Of a stretch of 64,000 nt of DNA, positions 54,862-64,000 are shown piece by piece. The notes under the pieces are model-generated. The model saw nothing but the letters and a program-made list of their open reading frames with translations. It searched no databases and was not told the DNA's origin. Source of the DNA: Gaertneriomyces semiglobifer (lineage: Eukaryota > Chytridiomycota > Chytridiomycetes > Spizellomycetales > Spizellomycetaceae); assembly GCA_025558075.1 (NCBI GenBank), contig JAHLKF010000017.1, forward strand, positions 124,001 to 188,000, read 5' to 3'. The number at the start of each line of letters is the position of its first letter. Positions within the stretch are counted from its first letter, which is position 1. Position numbers and translations under genes: made by a program.

Positions 54862-55298
54862 AACAGCAATACTTGCGTCCTGATGATTCCAAAAGCCAAA
54901 ATATGGAAAACAAGCAGACAACCTGCGCGCGCAGAGGACGTCGGGGTGTGAAATGCCGATCCAGCGCGTAAGTCACGTGACGGCGGAGATGCGCGCGCGA
55001 ACTTGCAAAATGCAGCGCGCCCTGTCGATGGCAGAAACCATCAGATGCACAGGCTTCAGAGCGTAGTACGGAAGATTCGTGTCGATGTGATGAGGAGGCC
55101 TGCTGTGTGATGTTAGCGATGTCTGAGGAGGTCTAGTTCCGCGGATTACCCAAATGGGGCATTGTACATGTACTGGTCCAACGACCGCAAGGTTGACAGG
55201 CACAGCATGGCTGGGTATCATAACTCTGAGAGTCAGATGGAATTGATATACCTCTATACACTAATCCAAAAAAGGTTCTACTGCTTCTACGAAGATCG
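54862..55298 (-). other. Intergenic: START gene promoter
   Basis: Tandem minus-strand genes flank it. Apart from the palindrome and a GCGCGCGC-rich patch (about 54990-55020), nothing is recognised. Confidence 0.5.
54972..54981. promoter_or_regulatory. GTCACGTGAC palindrome upstream of the START gene
   Basis: Second copy of the exact decamer seen at 50988-50997, again in a promoter-proximal position. Confidence 0.45.
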
Positions 55299-56511
55299 CT
55301 AAACTTTTGCAAACTCTTCCTGCACCTCAGCCAAGTGGCCCCCCTCGTCAACCTTCGTTCCGTACCGATGTGTTCCTGTGCCAACGGTCGAGCCGCCCAC
55401 AGTTGACGACCCTCCTCGTCTACTACTCTCTCCATAAGTGCCGCCTGTCGAGCTCTCCGTAACTGCGCCCGCCGGAAGTGGCTTCAAACTGCCACTGAAA
55501 AACCCCAACTTTCCCAGTACCCCCGTCTTGACTACCCCATTTACCGACGTTACCCCACGTTTCGCTTCTTGCGTTTTTCGTAGACAGTAAAGCGAATGGA
55601 GGAGGAATGTAAACTGGACAGGTAGCCCGAATGTCGACAGGTACGAAAAGGTATACCCAAAATTGAAAAGTCCACCCAAAAGGAAACAAATGATGAAGAG
55701 CACCTCGCCCACCAGGGCAAGTGCGGCAGCAACACGGTTCTGACGAACGAACATGTCGATGGTGGCACTGGTGAGGTTGTATTTGTCGAATGCGTTTAGC
55801 ACCGCATTGTTGTTGGCGCAGATGCGTAGAATATATACGCTGAGAACCACATCAACCACACCTGTAATAAACAGGTAACCGATATACGGCACGAAAGGAG
55901 TGAGTGGGACGTTTTCAGTTCCACTGAACACGCCGGTCATGAAGAGCGCGACGGCTGCAAGCCCCAAAACCACGCCGACTCCAACGAACGTCAACATTAT
56001 CGGCTTCTTCCACTGCTGGGGGCGATTCCTAGCGATTAGGATGAACTGAATCCGGAATCCTTGCACAATGGCGCCACAAATTGCCGCACTATACCAGAAT
56101 ACTAAGAGAGCAAAAGTAAGGGCGCGCTCAACCAACACCAACACCCTGGCGTGTTCGCTTACCTTTCGGAAGATGCCCCCAATCCGGCTTCCCATTTAAC
56201 TGGAACCAGTCAATGACAGCATACAATTCAAAGGCCAAGCCTGTCCACATTGCTGAGGCTCCTATCACCATCGTTTTGTTGTACAATGTCCACCCTCGTT
56301 TGCGGGCGTACTTCACTGCACGGACGACGCATGCTGTTATTAACAGTAGACCAGCTACGATGATGGTGACGTTGGCCCCAAGGAGGTTGACTCCCACACA
56401 GGGACTTTCCTCGTTCTCCCAAGTGCCCACGTAACCTGCGTACGAGATGACTGTCTTCCCATCGACTTCCTCGTAGCGACAGTACGGATCGTTCACTGCG
56501 TGATATTCCAT
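55299..56511 (-). CDS. Seven-helix membrane protein of unknown family
   Basis: Minus-strand exons 56511..56163 and 56101..55299 give 383 residues. The start MEYHAVNDPYCRYEEVDGK leads into an extracellular-like segment with two cysteines, then seven hydrophobic helices: VTIIVAGLLLITACVVRAV, VIGASAMWTGLAFELYAVI, FWYSAAICGAIVQGFRIQFI, IMLTFVGVGVVLGLAAVALF, YIGYLFITGVVDVVLSVYIL, ALALVGEVLFIICFLLGGLF and STFGLPVQFTFLLHSLYCL. Positive loops (KYARKRG, ARNRPQQWKK, RKTQEAKR) favour an outside N-terminus, as in receptors. The C-terminal tail is Gly/Ser/Thr-rich and lacks structure. I recognise no GPCR class signature, so receptor function is only a possibility. It differs clearly in sequence from the receptor at 43 kb. 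Confidence 0.75.
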
Positions 56512-56769
56512 TTTTATCAAGACTCTACAACGCTTCAGGCGTCTAGCGAGGCGGTAGCATCCCCGCCCCCATGCGCCCTCGAGGGTTTTTAAGGCAGCAA
56601 GCAAGTGTGCTGTGTTGTGCGCGTACTAAAGATAGTAACAAACACCCGTGGTAAAGGTTGCATTCACAACTGAATAATATCACACCCCCCAAAACCTTTG
56701 ATGACTGTTAATGGACCCTATCCTTTGCCAAGTGCGTATTATGTACATATTGAAAATTATTGTAGAGTC

Positions 56770-58055
56770 TCAATTAGTCACCACCAAATCTCCGTCGGCT
56801 GAACTATATTTGGAGGCAAGTTCTTGGAGCGACAGGTCCTGCATATCCAAAAACAGCGAGTCTAGGGCGCTTCGCACGCTTATGCCGGAGTCGGTTCGAT
56901 GACTCTCCGGTTTCGGTGAAATCCCTACATCGCTTCCGAATTTGCTGCCTTTATCTTTCCTAAAATCGGTAGCAGGTTGGCGTGAAGTGTAGCTGTATCG
57001 CTGAATGCTCTGTCTCCATTCACGCACATAATCCGCTTTGCCCGAGACATACTCTACTGGTTTGCGACGCACGAGATCGAGCGACGACCGGCCAACTTGC
57101 ATCTCCAGTGATGCACGGGATATCATACCTTCTGGCGATTGCTCTGGTTGGACGAACTTCTCCATCTTTTGCTCTTGCGCGGCACGAATGCTGGAGAATA
57201 CCCCATTCAGTGCTCGTAATTGAGCGTCAAGATGGCCTGATATTGTAGAAGAGTGGATAGAGGATGCAACTGATGCGGGACGGGCTGTGAGTGATGACCT
57301 TGTTCGTTCGGTTGGTGCCCCGGCAAGGCTTGGATCATCTATGCGGGTGTAGGTGAGAGAGTAGGTTGGACTAAGTCTACCAGTGCCGAAACTTTCGAAT
57401 GATAGGCGGGGATACGTGCTGTTGGCCTTGTCAAGAATGAAATGCGTGAGGGCGGGCGACAAAGAATATGGTTGCTAATGAAACCGCAGTGGCGTACCGT
57501 TATTGTTCGGACTGTACTGCTGGTCGGCGTCATCTTAGGGACGGATCTCCACGTCGCCATGTCAGCGCCATTTCCACCAGTTTCTGTCGTTGGTCGTAGT
57601 TGTTGCAGAGCAAGAAATGCAGGTCTATAGACATCTGCCACGTTATCCTCATGAATTACAACGCTCCCTCTCTGATCGCTCGCAAACCAGCTAGGCTGCT
57701 GCGCGGCGAAGGTCGTGTCCACAGATGTCTTCTTCGGATGATGACTTTTGACAATCTTTTTACAAAAGCTCTTTATGGTTTTGATGATCCCGATGCTCTT
57801 TCGCGGCTTCACCGATTTGTCTGATATCGGTTGAACTGGTGGAAAGGATATCGGCCGTGGCCGGCCCGGTGCCGCTTTAGATCTGATCGCTGCTATCGCT
57901 TTCAACTTTTCCGGCATAGGACCTGATGGTTTTCGAATGTGCAATTGAGAGAAGGATTGGACTGAAAATGCCTTGCGATCTGCTTTGATGTGCCTGCCTG
58001 TCAAGGTGATAACTTCTTCGCGGTACGTCTTCTCCACGGCACAATCGATTCGCAT
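56770..58055 (-). CDS. Uncharacterised basic, serine-rich protein
   Basis: Minus-strand exons 58055..57498 and 57426..56770 give 404 residues. The N-terminal half is basic and proline-rich (RSKAAPGRPRPISFPPVQPI, KTIKSFCKKIVKSHHPKK). The second half has Arg/Ser-rich segments and a helical C-terminus, SALDSLFLDMQDLSLQELAS. The two frames join in phase through a 71-bp intron (gtacgc ... gacaag); the acceptor is weak, and a closer acceptor would leave only 24 bp, too short. No transmembrane or signal segment and no family resemblance were found. Possibly a cytoskeletal or phospho-regulated scaffold by composition, but that is not evidence of function. Confidence 0.6.
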
Positions 58056-58547
58056 CAAGCTTCTATCGAATTCACACTCACAGACGACGATCTGGCAAAC
58101 TGAAGCGGAGCAGAAAGACCTGTAAGTTCGGATGGACGCCGTGCGTTGCTTCTCGGTAAAACGATGACGGTGGTTGCAGGTCGTCGTCGTTGGTGTTCAA
58201 ATTCACTTTTTGAACGCGAGGACTGCGGAAGTGACTTGAAAGTGAAAGTGAAGTGGAAAATTATGTCATTAAATGAGTCATGTCCAGTCGCGTCCGGTTT
58301 GCCTCGATGAACTTTTTGGGCGTGGTTTTCCTCTTGTCCTTTGTGAATTTTGGTTCGGCAGGAGTACTAGGAAAATCATTCGGACCAATTGGCTACGACG
58401 ATAGAGAACTAGGTCAGGCGTGGAAGCGAAGGATCACAAAAACGGGAAAGGACTGTGGATCACTGGAGTTCGAGACGAGTTGATTCTTGACAGTGAATCG
58501 CGCGGGAAAGTGGGACGAACGCTGAATACTCCTAGGTTTTCACATAA
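58056..58547. other. Divergent intergenic region upstream of POL31
   Basis: Contains a 58-codon plus-strand frame from 58307 with a hydrophobic, signal-like start (MNFLGVVFLLSFVNFGSAG). It may be a chance ORF or a tiny secreted peptide and is not called as a gene. Confidence 0.4.
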
Positions 58548-60530
58548 ATGCTGACAGCCGTTGATCCATCGATGATATCTCTGAAGATGGAGGGCGGTGA
58601 CGTGGTAGTAGAGTACGTTGCATACGTTAGTTTTCGGGTGAGAGTATGCTGACTGCTCGCCTTCCGAAGCCAGTCGCTGTTGCGTATCCCGTCCTTTGGA
58701 GAAACAACGCCGCAGAAGCAACGACAAGATACATCTATTGTTGTTGACACCGAAAGGTTTCGTGTCAAGGAGAACCAATATACCCAACAGTATGCCGGAA
58801 TGTACTTCACACGTCTCAGCATGCTGCGGCCCAAAGTTATAGCTGCTGCAAGCAAGCGTTGGGACAAGTCCGAAGGTAAGTCATCCGCCAGTTTGAGGTA
58901 CTGTACTTGCTACCAGCTCCAGATGACCTGACCCGACATTGAAAGAACAGTCGCCCCAAAGCACGTGTCTCGAGTACTAGATGTTAAAAACAACGAAATC
59001 TGCTACATCGCTGGGACAGCCTTCATAGATATGCCGCTAAAGCCGAACATTTTAGACGAAGTGACTCAAGAGGTGATTATCTTATTCATCTAGCGCTTGC
59101 ACCTATTTGCGCCATCATGCGTTAATGCGAGGTCCTGGTAGCACTTTATAGTGGTGCCACCGCCACAGGAAAAGTACATCAGTGAAAAGGACGTTGTCGT
59201 TCTTGAAGACGAGTCTGGGCGCGTCAATTTGGTCGGTGAAATTCTGCAAAGAACACTGCTGATTACAGGTATTTCTAGTCGCCTTCGCCAGCTCCAGCAT
59301 TGCCGTATTCTTAAATCAAATGCATTCAGGAATTGTAATTGCTGTTCTTGGTTGCGAAAACGCCAATGGCGATTTTGAAGTCATTGATATCTGCTATCCA
59401 GAGTTATCACCCCAAATTGAAAAACCCATCATAGGCCAAAGTACGTCGTTGCAAAATGCCTTCCATCCCGTGAGCACCGCCTGATAATTTGTCAACAAAG
59501 ACGCTTATGTGGCAATTGCGTCCGGTTTATCAGTTGGAGAGGACAAATTAAATCTGGAACTTGATCTTCTCGCAGACTTCCTTTCCGGGGAGCTGGGTGG
59601 GACCGACGAGCAAGGAATGGCCTCATCTATCACCCGCTTCATACTAGCAGGCAACTCGCTGCAACGCCCTCAGGTATCCGAAGAGGACAGGCGTGGGGTG
59701 AGCAGAGTGCTGCCGACTGGTTGGCGAATGGCTGCAGTTTCGCTGACGTACACTACTAGGGCCGCGGGAGAGCTAAAGGAGAAGCTACCATTACCGTCAA
59801 CGAGCCTTTGGAAGCCATGGACTCATTCTTGGCTAGCATATGCCAGAATCTAGATGTGGACGTAATGCCTGGAGATACCGATCCAGCGACGGCATGGCTG
59901 CCGCAGCAGCCGATGCATAACGCCCTGTTTAAAACTGCGAACACATATTCGACTTTCCACTCTGTTACAAATCCTTACGTTGCGGACCTATCTGGCGTGA
60001 GGTCTGTGATACGCTGACTGCTTGATCATCCATGCAACTGACTGAATATCGTTTTGCAGCGTCCTAGGCACGTCGGGTCAAAGTATCGATGACATTTACC
60101 GCTTTACAGAGGCTGAGGATCGGCTGGTGATGGCAGAAGGGACGCTAGAATGGGGGCATATCGCTCCGACTGCACCGGACACACTGTGTAGGCACTCTGT
60201 GACCTAATTAGCTCAATGCCGCACTTGACTAATGGCGCTTTCGTCTTTCTCTAGATTGCCACCCGTATAGAGATGAAGACCCATTCGTGATTAAGCAGAG
60301 GCCACACGTGTATTTTATTGGCAACCAACCGGAATTCAAGACTTCAATAGTGCGCTGTGAGTTCGAGGTACCCGTTCATACGTTCGCGACGTCAAGGAGC
60401 TAACGGGAGCCTCTTAGGTGGTGGTGATGAAACCAGGGTTATACTCGTACCTTCCTTTAAGCATACCGGCACCATGGTGCTGCTCAACCTGCGTACGTTG
60501 GATTGCGTGCCTGTTTCCTTTAAGTTATGA
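58548..60530 (+). CDS. POL31: DNA polymerase delta small (B) subunit
   Basis: Second subunit of replicative polymerase delta, bridging the catalytic subunit to Pol32. Ten exons (58548..58612, 58670..58875, 58951..59072, 59142..59268, 59330..59440, 59501..59697, 59760..60001, 60060..60187, 60255..60356, 60418..60530) give 470 residues (human POLD2 has 469). The OB fold has NQYTQQYAGMYFTRLSMLRP, NNEICYIAGTAFIDMPLKPN and KYISEKDVVVLEDESGRVNL. The inactivated phosphodiesterase domain has GIVIAVLGCENANGDFEV, VDVMPGDTDPATAWLPQQPM, TNPYVADLSGVSVLGTSGQS and IAPTAPDTLYCHPYRDEDPF. The first exon was chosen because a strong gtacgt donor gives perfect phase to the conserved second exon; N-terminal 20 residues are less certain. 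Confidence 0.93.
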
Positions 60531-60649
60531 AGAGCTGCCTGCTCGCCGCTGAGGCGGTCTACATACTATGTTGCGCTGTAAATACCTTATCGACACATCT
60601 TTGATCCACATGGGGCTACGCCTGCATCGCGCTTTCTTTGTACATGAAC

Positions 60650-63225
60650 TTAGCGCCAGACCCCGACCCGACCTTGGTTTCTGCTACCTAAACCACTTCT
60701 CTCATTCATGATACCTAAACTTTTGCCTTTCACGCTTGGTCTGCTCTTCATTTGCTGAGAACGACCGACAGCATTGTCAGCGCAGGAGAATTGAGATGCA
60801 CTGCAGACGGATATACCCACATTTCTAATTTCGTACAAGTGCGTTTTGGAGGTATCCCGCAACGACCGACTGTCGATAATGGAACGCGGGTACCATTTTC
60901 CCATGAAAATCTTGTGCGACGATTCAGAAATGGCCAAGGATTGCGTCATGGATGGTGCAAGGCTGAATGGGTTTTGATCCCGACCTAAGAAATTAAGGCC
61001 AGTCAGAATTTAGTTAACAGGAGTTTGAAGTAGAAAGTGCTTACCAGCAACACTGGATTCTGCAACCGAAAATGATTCTGTACGAACATCGACGGACATG
61101 TCTTCAATTCCATCAAACACGTCTCGCTCTTCCTCATTTCCGATCCAGCACATTTTTATCGGATCAAACTTCATGCCATCCACAGACTTGGGACAAATGT
61201 ATTCACTTCCACTAATCATGTGTGGCTTCGCGTCTTGATGTGTGTGGGGGATGTGAGTGATGTTAGGCCGGTGAGTCTCGAATATAGAGAGAAGCGACTC
61301 GTTGCCTTCCCACGTTTGGAGGTGCGGATTGTAATGCATTTCGCCAAGGGTAATGGCTGGGTGTGATGTTCCCAAGTTGCGGATCAGTGTCGGTTTCTTT
61401 CTAGGTGGCCGCTGAGAAGGCAAGGCAAGAAGGTGTCACGGCTTCGCCTGATGGTGGGTGAAGTAAGCAACCAACTATTTACCTGGATCCTTACTTTATT
61501 TACCGGGGTGTGTGACGGGCTTGAATTTTGTCGTGATGACCGCGGACGAAACTGTCCGTCCGCTACGTCGGTGAGACTCCCTGCGCTCGAAAGGGATCGT
61601 TTCTGACCCAACCCTCCAGCGGCACCACTGTGTCCCGACTCCCTTTGGATTTCCGCGTGGCTATCTGGACCTTCTCCTTCACCCCGCTCGCTGGGTGGAT
61701 TCCTAGACCATGCAACGTCCAGGCCATCAAGCTCCTCTCCGCTCCACATGTCTGCTTGTTTAGGCCGCGTTAACATGTTTTTCCCAGTCGTATGGATGTT
61801 CGAAAATATACTGGCAGCGCTAGTTAGGGTGCGATGCGAGCGTTCTACGATCGTATCGTAGAGATTGTACGATGAGAACGTAGAATATGGCGATCGCGTG
61901 GGAAGAGGTAGTTTAGACGGAGATCTCGCAGTTGGGGAGGTGGGAGATGTGGTAAGCGAGTTGGTGCGCTGGCTGATGTGGCGAGGTGGTGTCTGTGGGT
62001 CCTGAGTTGGCGATGGATACCCTTGCTGCGGTCTCCGGGAAGGAATATCCACTTCCAACGGGTTGTCTGATCGTTCTTGCATGTTTGCAACCGGCTGTCT
62101 ATGCTCTTCGCCAAAATGTTTGCCAAGGTCAACATCAGCATTCCACTCCGGTTGTTCGTCCGCATTTTCCCTTTCGCCGCTACTCTTCCGCAAACGTAAT
62201 TTCACATCCCCCTCAATCTCAAGGCCTTCCATACCATCTCCATCTCCGTCCTCTTCTGGCCAGCCTTCGTCACTGGCTTCTCGCTCCCGCTCGTGCATTA
62301 CTAGCCGCAAATTATCCACCGGAAATTCAATATCGTCAAAATCATCTTCGTTATCCGACGCGGTGACACTTGGTGCTGAAGACGGAGAAGGCGACAGCCA
62401 TGGCATGCCTTCGTATTGAGAAAGAGGCGGTGAGAAAAAAGAAGAATGATAAGCCGGGCCATCACCCCAGTCGGAACTGCTGTCGGGATGTGAAGAAATA
62501 CTGAGGTGTCGCGGAGTATGGTTTGCTGTTGATGCTACGTCCCGATTGTCTGTTGAAAGTTTGAGGGTGTGGGTGTCAAGTGGGATATCAAAGTCTGTAT
62601 CAATATCCTCCACGTGAATCAACGCAGGTTCGGTGGGTTTGAACGTTTTGCCGTCTTTAATGTAATTGGGTGCTGGGGCGGGAGGAGTTGCGGCGCTGCC
62701 CCATGCAGTTTGAATAGCATTGGTGCGGTCACGTATATTCTCAGATGCCGTGGATTTTCCTGCTTTCAAGGTGGTTTCCAACGAAGATATTGATCCTATA
62801 TCCACAAAATCGCCTCTACGTTCTACTGTATCTGTGTCATCTGAAAGTATTGATCCCGTGCTTGACTGCTTGTCAAGAGTGGCCAGTACATGTCGTGGTA
62901 CGTTGTGTTCGTTGTCTTTCGCAGCAATGGGCCTTTTACCACTCGGTGGTATGTTCAGAAGCGGCGGATGCGGGTCACTCCACGCAACCAATGGGGATCT
63001 ACGCTCAGTAGTATTAGGGCCTTCGTCAGTTATTTTCCGGGACTTGGTACCCAGGAAGGTATCCATGCTAATAAACCCTCTCGCCTCATTTGGTACATTT
63101 GGTACTGTGTCCATACTGAATCCCGTTGACTCCGGGTAAGGTAAAGCATGGTCGTGCAGCGTCCCAAGCCCCTCGGCCGGCAACTCAATATCATCCCAGT
63201 TGTCTTCGTCTGGTGTACTCAACAT
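60650..63225 (-). CDS. Byr4/Bfa1-like mitotic-exit regulator
   Basis: Minus-strand exons 63225..61495, 61411..61045 and 60984..60650 give 810 residues. Byr4 (fission yeast) and Bfa1 (budding yeast) form with Cdc16/Bub2 the GAP that restrains Spg1/Tem1 at the spindle pole. The N-terminus has the family's DNWDDIELPAEG word, echoed later by DDFDDIEFPVDNLRL. A long disordered, Ser/Pro-rich middle follows. The conserved C-terminal module spans exon 2: RKKPTLIRNLGTSHPAI, MHYNPHLQTWEGNE, VDGMKFDPIKMCWIGNEEE and RDVFDGIED. Exon 3 gives ISESSHKIFMGKWYP, the usual end of that module, plus a polar tail. The ATG at 63225 begins just before the WDD motif; the longer frame starts with GTG. Confidence 0.8.
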
Positions 63226-63398
63226 TGTGGTTATTACTACCTGCTTTTTCACAAAGAGGCCGCAGAACTGGTTCTCGCATCAAGCAAGTTACTGCGACGC
63301 GTCGGGGCAGAGCGTGTTGTCCGGAGCTTAGGTAATCTCACTGCTGAGATTACATAATCCGTGAGGTCATGAACAAGGGGCCGCGAGTTCAATCCCTG
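63226..63398. promoter_or_regulatory. Compact divergent promoter with a perfect hairpin
   Basis: Only 173 bases separate the Byr4-like start (-) and the ATG of the last open frame (+). At 63332-63353 the sequence is a perfect 9-bp inverted repeat (GTAATCTCA / TGAGATTAC) with the 4-base loop CTGC. Just after it, GAGTTCAATCC resembles the T-arm of a tRNA, but no matching acceptor or D-arm is present. Confidence 0.5.
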
Positions 63399-64000
63399 AT
63401 GAGTGCACTTTTCACAAATTGCCTTGGTCAGAAGACCTTAACGTACTTTCTACAGTCAGCAACATCAGAATACGCATGCAATTGTTGCTCTCTAGGATCT
63501 TTCAGTAACCGAGAACAGCCGCTGATCCAATCGTTTTCAGAGACAGTTGAGGTGTGGCCGGGATCTGATCCCTTGTTGAGGGGAAACGCGCGCAGACACT
63601 CAACAACTTACCATCGACAGTTAGCCTTACTGGTGTTCCCTCCTGCCAGTGGTGCGGGTATTGGCTTTTTGGTGCACGCATTTGCAATTGTCGGGAACTG
63701 TCTGCTTGCAACCATTCCTGTCTTGAATCACTCGAAGGCTTCTGCCGCTGTGGACGGCACTTCAGTGCGACCTCATCATCCGACCTCATTTACCGCTATC
63801 GATCGAGAGGTTTTCCGTAGGGCACCTTCCAGCAGATATCATCCCAAGTTGAATAGTTTGTCTCAAAACGGCGAAGACAGGGAAGAGCTTGCGCACCTTG
63901 GGTTCGCCATGGACGTTAGACCGCCTGCGGACCTTCTGGAAGAGCAGGACGTGATTGATATGCACCCAGATGAAGTCGGTGAGGATGTGGAGATTAGGGA
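63399..64000 (+). CDS. Unidentified protein, 5' part, runs off the window
   Basis: An uninterrupted frame of 200 codons begins at the ATG at 63399 and is still open at the last base. The start MSALFTNCLGQKTLTYFLQS is followed by a cysteine-rich patch (YACNCCSLGSFS), a basic segment (LLRGNARRHSTTYHRQ) and a hydrophobic stretch, IGFLVHAFAIVGNCLLATIP, long enough for a membrane helix. The rest is polar and acidic (DVRPPADLLEEQDVIDMHPD). An early basic segment before one helix would fit a mitochondrial inner-membrane protein, but I recognise no family. No intron is needed within the window. Confidence 0.6.
   Translation, partial: MSALFTNCLGQKTLTYFLQSATSEYACNCCSLGSFSNREQPLIQSFSETVEVWPGSDPLLRGNARRHSTTYHRQLALLVFPPASGAGIGFLVHAFAIVGNCLLATIPVLNHSKASAAVDGTSVRPHHPTSFTAIDREVFRRAPSSRYHPKLNSLSQNGEDREELAHLGFAMDVRPPADLLEEQDVIDMHPDEVGEDVEIR

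Noticed and set aside
58280..58483. Possible tiny secreted peptide
   Set aside because: The signal-like start is suggestive, but 58-67 codons in a promoter region with no conserved mature part is too little evidence.
63320..63420. tRNA gene
   Set aside because: Only an anticodon-like hairpin and a T-arm-like word are present; no acceptor or D stem pairs up.

Overview
The window is eukaryotic nuclear DNA from what looks like an early-diverging, zoosporic (chytrid-type) fungus. Genes lie about 2.3 kb apart on both strands and are split by short GT-AG introns, mostly 56-124 bp. The gene set is fungal or opisthokont: GPI synthesis enzyme MCD4, a Byr4/Bfa1-like mitotic-exit protein, a heat-shock factor and Atm1. 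It also holds CYFIP/Sra1, the large WAVE-complex subunit that yeasts and other Dikarya have lost but crawling chytrids keep. I infer Chytridiomycota from this mix; nothing here fixes a genus.

Layout. 1-8.7 kb: 3' part of MCD4 (+), AP-2 sigma (-), dynamitin (+), a FAM50/XAP5 splicing-linked protein (-) and mitochondrial ABC exporter Atm1 (+). 9-12.3 kb: an MFSD5-like molybdate transporter (-) and ribosome-biogenesis factor Esf2 (-, with an apparent one-base frameshift). 12.8-17.7 kb: a folliculin-interacting protein homologue (+) and a short AP-4 epsilon-like adaptin (-). 17.8-21.2 kb: a small secreted eight-cysteine protein (-) and mitochondrial P5C dehydrogenase (+). 21.8-28.6 kb: an F-box/WD40 protein (-), a coiled-coil protein (+) and eIF3i (+). 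28.9-31 kb: a bacterial-type malto-oligosyltrehalose trehalohydrolase, TreZ (-). 31.7-41.3 kb: a novel acidic-repeat/cysteine-cluster protein (+), a 12-exon CYFIP (-) and a glutamine-rich heat-shock factor (+). 41.5-49.8 kb: a small protein (-), a seven-helix receptor (+), proteasome subunit Rpn10 (+), a hypothetical protein (-) and Ctu2/Ncs2 (+). 50-64 kb: p24 protein Erv25 (-), METTL3-type m6A methyltransferase (+), a START-domain membrane protein (-), an unknown seven-helix membrane protein (-), an unknown protein (-), DNA polymerase delta small subunit (+), the Byr4/Bfa1-like protein (-) and a 3'-truncated open frame (+).

Most genes are housekeeping and sit in head-to-head or tail-to-tail pairs with no operon-like logic. 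Functional threads are trafficking (AP-2 sigma, AP-4-like adaptin, Erv25, dynamitin), actin motility and signalling (CYFIP, two seven-helix proteins), and nutrient/stress sensing (FNIP, HSF). Two genes look foreign to fungi: TreZ and the eight-cysteine secreted protein. Both lie behind good TATA boxes about 100 bases upstream of their start codons. I see no transposon, CRISPR array, intact tRNA or rRNA. All gene models were spliced by eye from reading frame, splice sites and family resemblance; no database search was possible.
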